A stretch of DNA of 64,000 nt from Candidatus Nitronauta litoralis (GTDB lineage: Bacteria; Nitrospinota; Nitrospinia; Nitrospinales; Nitrospinaceae), in contig CP048685.1 in the NCBI GenBank assembly GCA_015698285.1, forward strand, positions 1,364,001 to 1,428,000, in the 5' to 3' direction. Made by a program: the position numbers and the translations under genes. Below are positions 55,164 through 63,838 of the stretch, in pieces. The notes beneath the pieces are model-generated. The model was not told the DNA's origin. It did not search any database and saw only the letters and a list, made by a program, of their open reading frames with translations. Numbering within the stretch: the stretch's first letter is position 1; the number at the start of each line of letters is the position of its first letter.

Positions 55164-55966
55164 GCGCCCTCCTGGATTCCGAACTTAAAGAACAGGTTCT
55201 GGAAGAAAACCGCCGCGTGCACTCGCTGGAAAACGCCGAGTACCTTTCCCGCCACCCGGAACAGACCAACCGTTTTCAGCAACAGGTTTTAAAAAGTACG
55301 CTCGACAACTTTGCGAATCATTTGGGCAATCCGCATTCTGAAATCCTGGATGTAGGGTGCGGTACGGGCTATCTTTATCTGCCCTTGATGAAGCGGGGGT
55401 TTCGTCTGACAGGAGTCGACCTTTCTCCGACACTACTTGACGTGCTTGAAGAGAAGATCCCTGAGAATAAAAAAGAAACGTGTCGGCTGGTCGCAGATGA
55501 TATTGAAGCGTTCCTTAATAATACAACACAGCAGTTCGATGGCGTGGTTGTGTCCGCCCTGCTTCATCATTTGTTTGATTACGAAGCGGTGGTGAAGCTT
55601 CTGTGCCAGCGCCTTGCGCTTGGCGGAACGCTTTTAATATTTTTTGAGCCACTCAAACAGGAAATAAAATCGCCGCTACGATTCAAACTGCATCGAATGT
55701 TGGGGGGTCTCGACGAAAGCGCTTATGAACGGGGCATGATCCGTCGCGGTGTTCCTCTCATTCAGGACGACTACGAAGTGGCTGACTACCAGCGACAGTT
55801 CGGTGGGATCTGCCCGAAAAGTTTGACTAAGTTGATAGAAGGTCAGGGTCTGCGCGTGCTGGAGACACAAACCTATTGCGCCCGCCGCACTGGCTGGGCC
55901 GCCTGGATCGCCAACAATATTCTCGGCACCTGCAACACGTTCAATATCCTCGCCCAAAAGAATTAA
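55160..55966 (+). CDS. Class I SAM-dependent methyltransferase
   Basis: 268 aa. Motif I ILDVGCGTGYLYLPL, motif II-III region DDIEAFLNNTTQQFDGVVVSALLHHLFDYEAV, and FEPLKQEI. A UbiE/COQ5-like small-molecule methyltransferase by motifs. The last gene of the operon; it probably methylates the product of the preceding radical SAM enzymes or the glycan. Confidence 0.9.
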   Translation: MSALLDSELKEQVLEENRRVHSLENAEYLSRHPEQTNRFQQQVLKSTLDNFANHLGNPHSEILDVGCGTGYLYLPLMKRGFRLTGVDLSPTLLDVLEEKIPENKKETCRLVADDIEAFLNNTTQQFDGVVVSALLHHLFDYEAVVKLLCQRLALGGTLLIFFEPLKQEIKSPLRFKLHRMLGGLDESAYERGMIRRGVPLIQDDYEVADYQRQFGGICPKSLTKLIEGQGLRVLETQTYCARRTGWAAWIANNILGTCNTFNILAQKN

Positions 55967-56025
55967 ACTTCTGCAACTCCCCGAAAGGCTGCAAAAGCGC
56001 CTGATATTGCCCAGAGCACATCCTG

Positions 56026-56514
56026 TTATGAGATTTTTGCACCACCAGCTTTAGCCTTTGCCGCTATGAATGATTTGGATTCTGGTGAAATATCCGTGAC
56101 TGGCAAAGACATAAACTCACCAGCTGAAAAGGACAAAAGCCAAGCATTTTTAAAACACCACACCTGGTCTATTTGTGACCATTTTATTTCTGACGAACCC
56201 GAGTCTGAGGTTACTCGGAAATGTTCATTCCCTAGCTCAAGAGTAGCTTCCGGTGTTTTCATTCTACGAAACCGTTGGAGTGCTCTGTGAAGATGAACAA
56301 AATATCCAATTACCATTATTCCGATACCCAGAATAACAACTGCGCCTAATGCACCAGCGACCCACGAGCGATCACCATTTGTAAGGATATATATCAGGTA
56401 GCCCGCTAGTAACACTGTTATTACTGGAAATACAGGGCCAATTTGTTTCCACCAGTAAGTGCGTATGGCCTCACGAATGAATGGCTCCGAGTATTTGAGT
56501 TTTATAACATCCAT
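56026..56514 (-). CDS. YcxB-like membrane protein
   Basis: 162 aa. Two transmembrane helices (VFPVITVLLAGYLIYIL and GALGAVVILGIGIMVIGYFV) are followed by a cytoplasmic YcxB-like domain (HFRVTSDSGSSEIKWSQIDQVW and WLLSFSAGEFMSLPVTD). YcxB-like proteins are of unknown function and frequent in accessory regions. It sits at the edge of the mosaic patch at 56-59 kb. Confidence 0.75.
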   Translation of the reverse strand: MDVIKLKYSEPFIREAIRTYWWKQIGPVFPVITVLLAGYLIYILTNGDRSWVAGALGAVVILGIGIMVIGYFVHLHRALQRFRRMKTPEATLELGNEHFRVTSDSGSSEIKWSQIDQVWCFKNAWLLSFSAGEFMSLPVTDISPESKSFIAAKAKAGGAKIS

Positions 56515-57205
56515 ATTTGTCTTTTAGTTAGCGCGGTGCCACCTTAAATAAAGTGGAACGCGTCAAATTTAGGAAGGAGGTTTCACTTTGGTTCAATTCG
56601 GCAGATGACCGCTTTGGGTCAAAAGTATCGTTTTTCCTTTTTCGGCCAAAAGCGGAAATAGAAATATAGCCGTTGGCACGAAATAGATTCTTCTCTCAGA
56701 CAGTTTTGTGCAGTTGGAATGAAGTGCGGGCCGTTTCAGCCACAATATCCACGACAACTGCGATTTCTGCGCGTCAATATTTACTCTTCACCCGGATACT
56801 TGATAGGTGGCTATTCTCGGGGATACCTCGAATTTGTAACCAGTACTCTTCGCGCACATCGTCGTCTATTTCGGCCGTGGTGCTGTATAGAGCATCGCGA
56901 CCATCTTTGTGACAACCTGAAATCCAATAGTAATCGCCGGTTTCAACGTCGAAATAATTAGACTTAAAGCCAGTGCCACTCAATGTTTGAAGAGTTTTAC
57001 CCTTATAGTGTACGTACTAGCCAGATTTAAAACAATTCACACGGCCTATCCTGGCGCGGCCGACTAGCCCGTCATCCCCTTTGTGCTCAATGTACATTAT
57101 TCGTGTCGATGGTCTCATTTGTATCTGCACTAAATAGAGGATTTATGTGTCGTTACCGGTTCTCTCGGAATTTTAGTCAAAAAGTTTAATCGCGGTTCCG
57201 AGAGC
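56515..57205. other. Accessory stretch, mostly without intact genes
   Basis: About 690 bases of mosaic DNA. Only the remnant at 56774-57018 (minus) looks protein-like. Just beyond the XRE gene's stop is a 9-bp inverted repeat (CTCTCGGAA at 57162-57170, TTCCGAGAG at 57196-57204). Stretches such as ATTCGGCAGATGACCGCTTTGGG at 56599-56621 resemble strings often seen between accessory genes. Confidence 0.55.
56774..57018 (-). pseudogene. Remnant or very small gene of a conserved-looking protein
   Basis: The minus frame from 57018 to 56774 is open after an upstream stop. It reads VHYKGKTLQTLSGTGF, then YFDVETGDYYWISGCHKDGRD and IDDDVREEYWLQIRGIPEN, well ordered and protein-like. No ATG or GTG start exists in the frame; only a TTG at 56983 without a ribosome site is available. 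I read it as a 5'-truncated gene. Confidence 0.45.
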
Positions 57206-57661
57206 TCACGCCGCCTTTGGCTGGGGTTTCCAGCCGTTAGGGGTGTCCTTAAACACAATTTCCCCCTTTGCCTGCTTGTCCAGTTCGTTGATGCGGTCAA
57301 TCAATTCGCGTAATTGAACAGTCCCCTCGTTATATTCCACATAAAGAGCCCGCAGAAACCGGTCAGCGTATGCCGGTACCGGCCCCTTTTTTTCCCAAAG
57401 GGCGACGGTCTGGTCGGCCAGGCCGATGAGTTCTCCGAACTTTTTCTGCGACAATCCCAATTCTTTTCTAAGAAACCGGAACTCCGCCCCGGTCAATTTC
57501 TGTTTGCTGTGCACCAGTTCGTTGCCGATCGCACGATGCAAACCCTTAACATTCTCAACGGCAGTAGTGTTGCCGTAAGGGCTTTTTCTTTCCTTGTAAC
57601 CATTCACCAGCCAGATATTAGGCAGACCCGCCCCACGGTATCGTATCTTTTTCATGTGCAT
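57206..57661 (-). CDS. XRE-family HTH protein, antitoxin-like
   Basis: 151 aa. The centre (about residues 58-105) is an XRE helix-turn-helix: LTGAEFRFLRKELGLSQKKFGELIGLADQTVALWEKKG. The N-terminus (MKKIRYRGAGLPNIWLVNGY) has a MqsA/HigA-like short strand region. It follows the DUF4258 gene by 61 bases on the same strand, the arrangement of type II toxin-antitoxin pairs in which the antitoxin follows. It probably binds the duplicated dyads at 58037 and 58081. Confidence 0.85.
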   Translation of the reverse strand: MHMKKIRYRGAGLPNIWLVNGYKERKSPYGNTTAVENVKGLHRAIGNELVHSKQKLTGAEFRFLRKELGLSQKKFGELIGLADQTVALWEKKGPVPAYADRFLRALYVEYNEGTVQLRELIDRINELDKQAKGEIVFKDTPNGWKPQPKAA

Positions 57662-57722
57662 CCCCTTGCGCGACAGGGAAGTCGCTTTTATCAGGGAGGA
57701 AGTCGCATGTCCCCGTTATTTT

Positions 57723-58034
57723 TTAAAAAACAGTAACTATAATGACGCCCGTTTGATCCTGCTCAATTGCGACTGGCAGGGTGACGACAGCACCGGAATC
57801 GAAACCTCTTACTGTTAATTCCCAGCTTCCATGCGGGACACTCCATACCGGACCTTCCGTGATCTGGCCAGTTCCTAAGATTCGTAAAACCTGAGTTGCT
57901 GTGATTTCCCGTTCTTCCATTCTGAAAAAAGCATGCTCCGAAAAATGGACTCGGGATGAATCGGCCGCCGCGGCTTCCAAAATCTTTTTAGCTTGCGGCT
58001 TACTCAGTTGCGGGCTATGGTTTCGTTCCGTCAT
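57723..58034 (-). CDS. DUF4258 protein, RelE-like toxin candidate
   Basis: 103 aa. VHFSEHAFFRMEEREITATQVLRIL (about residues 29-54) is the DUF4258 signature, with H/R-E pattern, followed by beta strands SWELTVRGF and GVIIVTVF. DUF4258 proteins are related to RelE/ParE-like mRNA interferases. It precedes an XRE gene in the same operon and directly follows the operator repeats, so it is a toxin candidate; no activity is known. Confidence 0.8.
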   Translation of the reverse strand: MTERNHSPQLSKPQAKKILEAAAADSSRVHFSEHAFFRMEEREITATQVLRILGTGQITEGPVWSVPHGSWELTVRGFDSGAVVTLPVAIEQDQTGVIIVTVF

Positions 58035-58036
58035 TA

Positions 58037-58096
58037 CCTATAAATATTATAGGTTCCAGGTTTGTATATCAAGAAAAAAGCTATAAATATTATAGG
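58037..58096. promoter_or_regulatory. Two near-palindromic operators of the TA operon
   Basis: CCTATAAATATTATAGG at 58037-58053 and CTATAAATATTATAGG at 58081-58096, 43 bases apart centre to centre (about four helical turns). They overlap the expected minus-strand promoter directly before the DUF4258 start (58034), fitting cooperative autorepression. Confidence 0.8.
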
Positions 58097-58251
58097 GTTT
58101 GATGCCTGCTAAGGGGCGGGCTTACCACCAAGAGGGCGAGTTGTTTTAATTGGGCAAGTAATTTAAAGCGTTCACAAATAAAGACTCACCACAAAGGAGA
58201 GTCATGATTATCAGGTTAATGTTTTCAACGTCTGAATTCGGCCATTAGCGG

Positions 58252-58965
58252 TCAGTCAATACCTTGCAATATTTGCTCCCGAGTCACGATAACTTCCCGC
58301 TTCTCGTAGCTAGCAAGTTCATCATTCTCGTCCATTTCATCCTGTTCTTTCTCGGATAGCTGCTTATAGGGACGCTTGTCAGCTGCTCGAACATGAACTT
58401 CTTGCGTCATCCGAAAAGTATCGTTGTTGATCCAACCCTCGCTGTTATCGAGATCGTCTACTCGCAAAAGTTCTTTGTAAGGCAGTAAGTCAGGGTCCTT
58501 GAAGTCAAAAAAAACTACTTCGTAGGGACAGCCCCAGTAGCAACCTTCGACGGCAAGTAAAGTTGAATCTGGAGATTGCCAAGCATTGACCCAGCAGAAC
58601 CCTTCACCGTTATACCCGGATTCGGGAAAGAAGTCTTTTTTCTGCCCTTTGGTTAGGTTAACTACAGTTTGGCCTTGATAGTCTTCACCGCAAATCAGGT
58701 ATTCACTTCCATTTGAATGCTGAACCCAAGCATGGAAGAAATGATCAATGTTTCGCTTAATGTCTGCCACCACGTTATTGTCGCCAGTGCGACGAACAAG
58801 ACCTCGAGAGTATTCCCAAGTTGCAGCGCCTTTGGAATAGATATCAATTGTTAATTGAAAGTTGCCTGATGGCGATATCAACTCCTGGCGCTCATTTGTT
58901 TGGAGATTGCTTAGCTTAAAAATCGCTTCGAAATCCAGTCGGCGTTCTTGGTATCTTTTATCCAT
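58252..58965 (-). CDS. Protein of unknown function, beta-rich
   Basis: 237 aa from the ATG at 58965 (MDKRYQ); an in-frame start at 59001 adds 12 residues. It contains several Trp-rich, beta-strand segments (WVNAWQSPDSTLLAVEGCYWGCPYEVVFFDF and YLICGEDYQGQTVVNL), like one or two propeller blades. No family recognised. Located at the end of the accessory patch beside the TA pair; base use is AT-richer than the flanking genes. Confidence 0.6.
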   Translation of the reverse strand: MDKRYQERRLDFEAIFKLSNLQTNERQELISPSGNFQLTIDIYSKGAATWEYSRGLVRRTGDNNVVADIKRNIDHFFHAWVQHSNGSEYLICGEDYQGQTVVNLTKGQKKDFFPESGYNGEGFCWVNAWQSPDSTLLAVEGCYWGCPYEVVFFDFKDPDLLPYKELLRVDDLDNSEGWINNDTFRMTQEVHVRAADKRPYKQLSEKEQDEMDENDELASYEKREVIVTREQILQGID

Positions 58966-59261
58966 ATTAGAAAATTGATGCAAGCAGGGACCACTTGGCA
59001 ACTCTTAGGTGCAATGTCTAGTTTGTATTGCTACAGCCCATGTTTCTTCTTTTGGCAGAAATCTCAACTGGTCGATAAAGGGTTTTTAGCTTTACATCTT
59101 CATTTAAAAATTAGTTGAGAATATTAAACAATAAATTTGGTCTTTCCCTCAATCGACTCAATCCCTCTATGGCTTTTCCCTGCCATATTTTTGCTATATA
59201 TCATCCATCTTCACTTGTAAGTCCTACTAGCATATCGCAAATAACTCCCGTAAGAGGCGAT

Positions 59262-61475
59262 TCAGGAGTTGTTTGTTTCCTGTTCCAGAACCACTGGAAC
59301 CGATTTAAACGGCGGGGTTTTGGAGCGCTCATCTTTCTGGCGTGGAACCAGAACATTGGCTTCGGGGTAATACATCATCAGGTTGCCTGCCTTGATCGGA
59401 TAGGCAATCAATTGTTGCCGGGTCAGCTTCCCGGTTTCATTTTTGACGGTGATGCGGTCGCCTTCATTCCAGCCCAGTTGTTTTAAATCCTCAGGATTGA
59501 TCAGCACCACATCGCGCGACTTTATGCCTCTGAACTGGTCGAAGTTTTCATAGACCACGGTATTGAACTGTCCTTCTGAACGGATCGTCATCAATTGAAA
59601 ATGATTCTGCGTCGACGCCGGTTCTACGTGGTTGATGGTTTCGGGAATCTTAAAATTGGCTTTCCCGGTGACTGTCGAAAAATGAGGTTCATGCAGGATG
59701 CGGCCGCCGATGTGAAACTCCTGGCGGGTTTGATCTATATCCTTTAATTTTTCGAAGCCCTGGACAACCGAACCGATATCCTGCCGAACATTGGCGGCCT
59801 GTGCCAATGCTTTCCAGTCAACCGGTTTCTGGCCAAGAACCTTTTCCGCCACAGTGGAGATGATTTCAATTTCACTCAGCGGGCCATCAAGACGAGGCAG
59901 TCCGCCGTCACTCATGCGGACGTAACTGAACATGCTTTCCTGGGTGGTCGGTTCCGGTTCTTCATCCCGCGCGAGCACAGGTAGAAGCAGCGTGTTTTTT
60001 CCGCGTCCAAGAAAATGCGAAGGGTTGAGGGTGGTGTTCATGTAAAGGGTGAAATCAATTTCCTTGAACGCTTTTTCCATAAAATCAGAATCAGGGTTGG
60101 CTCCGTATAAATTGCCACCGAGATTCCAGGCGAAATCCACTTTCCCTTGCCGGGCATTTTCCATACAGGTGAGGGTGTCCCATCCTTCGCCGTTGGGCAG
60201 TTGGATTTTATAATGAGTTTCCATCTGCTTTTTAAGATCCGGTTTCAGTTTTGGGGTGACCCCGATGGAACCGATCCCTTGCACATTACTGTGACCGCGC
60301 AACGGGAGAAGTCCGGCGTGGGGTTTGCCCACCATTCCACGCAAGAGGGCCAGGTTCACAAAGGACTGTACATTGTCGACACCGTGGGCGTGATGGGTGA
60401 GCCCCATGGCCCAGGCGAACACCACCTTGTCGGCCTTCGAATATTCCATGGCAGCTTTGCGAATGTCTTTTTCGCTGAGGCCCGATTGCGTTTCGATATC
60501 TTCCCAACTTATTTCACGAATAAATTGTTCATAGTTCTCAAAGTCCATTGTGGAGTTTTCGAGGAACTCACGGTTTAAAACATTTATAGTTGTATCCGAT
60601 AGTTCAAATAATGCCTTAGCGATTCCTGCGGCAAGGGCGACATCGCCTCCGATATTCGGCTGTAGATAGGAACTGGCGATTTGAGACCCAAACGCCAGAC
60701 TGATCGGATCGGAGGGCACATGGAATCGTTCGAGGCCCGGTTCGCGCGCCGGATTGATGACAATGACTTTTCCACCGCGCCTGCGGATATCCATTAAGGT
60801 GGTCATGAACCGTGGATGATTCGATGAGGGATTCGCACCGATCAGGAAAATCAGGTCGGTGTGACGCAGGTCTTCCAGTTCAATGGTCGCGGTGCCGGTG
60901 CCGAGGCTTTCAGTCAGACCCACCCCGGAAGCCTGATGACAGTAGAAGGAACAGTTGTTGACGTTGTTGGTCCCGAGACTGCGCGCAAACAATTGCAAGA
61001 GATAACCCGCTTCGTTGGAGGAACGCCCGCTGGCATAGAAAAAAGTGCGGTCCGAAGCAACAGCTTTCAATCTGGTCACTATGAGTTCAAAAGCTTTTTC
61101 CCAGGAAACAGGACGGTAGTGGCTATCGCCTTCACCGCAGAACATGGGAGTCGACAGGCGTCCCGCATGTTCGAGTTGTCTCGGTGTCCATGACGATAAT
61201 TGCTCGACGCTGTTTTTGCGGAAGAATTCAGGAGTGACAGCGGGTTGAAGATCGGATGCCTGGGCGTAGATGGATTTTTTGCAGACTGCGGGAAATTTCC
61301 CGGCTTCGTCTTTCATGCCGCCCATTTGTCCGCCCATCCCCAGTGCGCAGCTTTTGCAGGAATTTTTCGAAAACAGACTGCGCCACATTTCCCAGAAACC
61401 GAAACGCATGGCAAGTTTCAGGGAATAGCGAATCGAGTGCCAGCCGGCAATAGTTTTAGGAGCGGATCGGGACAT
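59262..61475 (-). CDS. Molybdopterin oxidoreductase of the FdhF/YdeP family
   Basis: 737 aa. The YdeP-type N-terminus carries CKSCALGMGGQMGG, and the Mo-bisPGD domains have GRSSNEAGYLLQLFARSLGTNN, SFYCHQASGVGL, GANPSSNHPRFM and GGKVIVINP, all characteristic of the FdhF/YdeP group. The C-terminal beta-barrel holds RSEGQFNTVVYENFDQFRG and NPEDLKQLGWNEGDRI. It lacks selenocysteine. Family members are linked to acid stress in enteric bacteria, with substrate unclear. Confidence 0.92.
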   Translation of the reverse strand: MSRSAPKTIAGWHSIRYSLKLAMRFGFWEMWRSLFSKNSCKSCALGMGGQMGGMKDEAGKFPAVCKKSIYAQASDLQPAVTPEFFRKNSVEQLSSWTPRQLEHAGRLSTPMFCGEGDSHYRPVSWEKAFELIVTRLKAVASDRTFFYASGRSSNEAGYLLQLFARSLGTNNVNNCSFYCHQASGVGLTESLGTGTATIELEDLRHTDLIFLIGANPSSNHPRFMTTLMDIRRRGGKVIVINPAREPGLERFHVPSDPISLAFGSQIASSYLQPNIGGDVALAAGIAKALFELSDTTINVLNREFLENSTMDFENYEQFIREISWEDIETQSGLSEKDIRKAAMEYSKADKVVFAWAMGLTHHAHGVDNVQSFVNLALLRGMVGKPHAGLLPLRGHSNVQGIGSIGVTPKLKPDLKKQMETHYKIQLPNGEGWDTLTCMENARQGKVDFAWNLGGNLYGANPDSDFMEKAFKEIDFTLYMNTTLNPSHFLGRGKNTLLLPVLARDEEPEPTTQESMFSYVRMSDGGLPRLDGPLSEIEIISTVAEKVLGQKPVDWKALAQAANVRQDIGSVVQGFEKLKDIDQTRQEFHIGGRILHEPHFSTVTGKANFKIPETINHVEPASTQNHFQLMTIRSEGQFNTVVYENFDQFRGIKSRDVVLINPEDLKQLGWNEGDRITVKNETGKLTRQQLIAYPIKAGNLMMYYPEANVLVPRQKDERSKTPPFKSVPVVLEQETNNS

Positions 61476-61615
61476 AACACCTTAGCAAATAAAATGAATA
61501 AGAAATATTCTCATCATACCCCTAGTCTGAATACAAAGGCAAAGGCTCTTAACAGGAGAGTGAAAAAAATTTAAGTGGAAAGAGAGGTTTCGCATTTTTG
61601 GGGGCAGTAGATAAA

Positions 61616-62794
61616 TTAACGCGAGACGACCCGAATTTCTTTTTTAATTAAAGGAGCGAGTTGGGTGGCCAGGTATTGCCCTGTTTTTTCCTGACCTTCC
61701 GCTGTCAGGTGTATAGAATCTTCAAAAAATGAATCACGTGGAACCAGGGCGGTCTGGCTCCACAGGTCGAGGTCGACCAGTTTCAGATCCATTTCCCTGG
61801 CCAGGTTTTTTAAACCCAGATTATAGCGTTCCGTAATTTTTGCTAGGACGTAGGGGTTCTGTGTGAATTCGGGAAGGTGCCCTTTTTGCAGAGCGGCTGG
61901 GCTGGGCGCCTGTTGCATTTGATACAGTCCGGGTATCGTGATGAGAACAACTTTGTTGTTGCCATCCCGGAGGCCCTCGACTATGTCTCGAACGTCATCG
62001 ATAAACCCGGGGACATAATCTTCATAGGATTTTAGTTCAGAAGAATCCGGGTCAGGGATTTTGGGTTTGTTGTAAAGAGACTCTGCGTAGGCTGATGGTC
62101 CGAGCCAGGCCATCTGCACTTGCATAGTTAAATTTCTCAATAGCCACGCCGTCGCAAGTTGAGGACCTGATCCACCACCGGTAAAAATTGAATTCCAGCC
62201 AATATAAAGAGTGATGATTTCAGGTTCCAGTTTTCGAAATTCATCGAGGCGTGGCAAAAGATGGTGGGGGGCGATTCCTTCAAGGCCGGCATTGATCACT
62301 TCCACCAATGGGCCCATCTCGTTTAATTCCTGTTCGATCACACGCGGATAGGTCATTCTGTCGAGAAGTGTGCCAAACGTGCAGGAATCTCCAAGTGAGA
62401 GAATTCGAACTTTGGAATGTGCGCGATCAATTTCCGGTCCTTTAAAACCGTTCCGGTTAATTTGAAACATTCGGGCATTTTCATTCAACTGATACTTTTT
62501 CGCGAGACGATTTAGAATTTTGACGGTTATGTGATAACCGTTTTTCTTTTTGGATTGGATCAACTGATTGAGATTCAGGGAGAGTCCTGGTTTGAGGAGC
62601 AGCCTGCCGGGATTTGCAGGATCCTCTTGCTCATAAATATCCAGGCCTTGCAGGAGGGGAAGACCAATGGCCTGTTTTATGGGTTCGCGTGTCCAGAAAA
62701 TTAACTGAGAAAATCCTTCGAGAATAATCAGGGAAGCGATAAAAGTGGTGCCAATAAAAACTAAGCTGCGATATTTGGGAATGGGGGTGTGCAT
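61616..62794 (-). CDS. SGNH/GDSL-type hydrolase, membrane-anchored
   Basis: 392 aa. One N-terminal transmembrane helix (VFIGTTFIASLIILEGF) precedes an SGNH fold: ILSLGDSCTFG (catalytic Ser), YIGWNS (Asn), and DSIHLTAEGQ (Asp-His). The active site would face the periplasm. Such proteins acetylate or deacetylate polysaccharides or cell-wall sugars. The exact substrate is unknown. Confidence 0.88.
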   Translation of the reverse strand: MHTPIPKYRSLVFIGTTFIASLIILEGFSQLIFWTREPIKQAIGLPLLQGLDIYEQEDPANPGRLLLKPGLSLNLNQLIQSKKKNGYHITVKILNRLAKKYQLNENARMFQINRNGFKGPEIDRAHSKVRILSLGDSCTFGTLLDRMTYPRVIEQELNEMGPLVEVINAGLEGIAPHHLLPRLDEFRKLEPEIITLYIGWNSIFTGGGSGPQLATAWLLRNLTMQVQMAWLGPSAYAESLYNKPKIPDPDSSELKSYEDYVPGFIDDVRDIVEGLRDGNNKVVLITIPGLYQMQQAPSPAALQKGHLPEFTQNPYVLAKITERYNLGLKNLAREMDLKLVDLDLWSQTALVPRDSFFEDSIHLTAEGQEKTGQYLATQLAPLIKKEIRVVSR

Positions 62795-62933
62795 TTTGAG
62801 CCACCATCATATTTTATGGGCTCAGTATACACCTTTCATTGTATGGACTACTTGCCATAGGGTTAAAAACCAGCGAAAAAGGGGTATTTTCGTTTAAAGT
62901 GGCTATTTTCAATGTCTTTAAGGGATTTTACTG

Positions 62934-63797
62934 TCATTCCCATGGGGGGTAGTGGGCCCAGAGTGATTTTTTCCTCCCCGGCAGACCGGAGCCGTCCCAG
63001 GGATCAACCACCGGGCCGTGCAGGTAGTAGCCGCCGGGTCCCCATACTTCAAAGTGCAGGTGAGGGCCGGTAGACCTTCCTGCACTGCCGACCTCTCCAA
63101 TTTTTTGACCCGCCTTGATCCGTTGTCCGGGCCTCACGGTAATGGAACCGCTTTTTAGATGATCGTATCGGGTTCCAAATACATCCTGCATTTGCGGGTG
63201 CAGAATGATGACCACATTGCCGCCGCCAAATACCCAGTAACAACTGCCAAACTGTTCGCCGCCGGTCTGGCAGTAGGGTCCGTACCCTGTTGATACATCG
63301 GTTCCATTGGGCACCGAGCAATCCGGGTGGGTGCGCGGACTGACACAGCGGTCGAAACGGTTGGGGTCATCGAAAACAAATTTAACAACGCCATCGGCAG
63401 CAGCGTAGACATCGACTCCGTCATCCATCTGGTCGAAATTGACGATGATGTCCGTGCCTTCGTGACCACGATACATGGGGCGCTCCCCGTAAGGGGTACG
63501 GCCATCGTTGTCGATATCCGGAAAACCAATCCGACAGTTTATTCCCGGAGTGCAGTCGATGGGCCAGGACAGTAAACGGGATTTCCAGAATTCGGGTTCC
63601 CCGTTCAGCGGATCATTCTGATTCGTGGGTACGGCGCGGTTGCGAAATTTTTCCGGCACTTTTTCGATGGAATCGACGATGTGCCATCGTCCACGATGAT
63701 CCTCCCATTTGTAAAGTATGGCGTGGGAAAGCAGGGGAGTTAATAACATTATCAACCCGACCACAATGCAAAAAAATAAAACCCGTTTAATTCCCAT
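62934..63797 (-). CDS. M23-family peptidase (LytM-like)
   Basis: 287 aa with a signal peptide (FFCIVVGLIMLLTPLLSHA). The M23 fold begins YRGHEGTDI (HxxxD zinc ligands), and continues DVYAAADGVVKFV, NVVIILHPQM and TGPHLHFEVWG (HxH). An unusual Cys-rich insertion (CVSPRTHPDCSVPNG, CQTGGEQFGSCYWV) sits between strands. Probably a periplasmic or secreted peptidoglycan endopeptidase. There is no adjacent partner. Confidence 0.9.
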   Translation of the reverse strand: MGIKRVLFFCIVVGLIMLLTPLLSHAILYKWEDHRGRWHIVDSIEKVPEKFRNRAVPTNQNDPLNGEPEFWKSRLLSWPIDCTPGINCRIGFPDIDNDGRTPYGERPMYRGHEGTDIIVNFDQMDDGVDVYAAADGVVKFVFDDPNRFDRCVSPRTHPDCSVPNGTDVSTGYGPYCQTGGEQFGSCYWVFGGGNVVIILHPQMQDVFGTRYDHLKSGSITVRPGQRIKAGQKIGEVGSAGRSTGPHLHFEVWGPGGYYLHGPVVDPWDGSGLPGRKKSLWAHYPPWE

Positions 63798-63838
63798 TAG
63801 CCAATACGTCCCTGGTCACGCTGGATAAAAATGGACAT

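Noticed and set aside
61726-61745. Possible third parS (CACGTGGAAC context).
   Set aside because: It matches only one half of the parS palindrome; four or more mismatches in the other half, and it lies inside the SGNH hydrolase gene.
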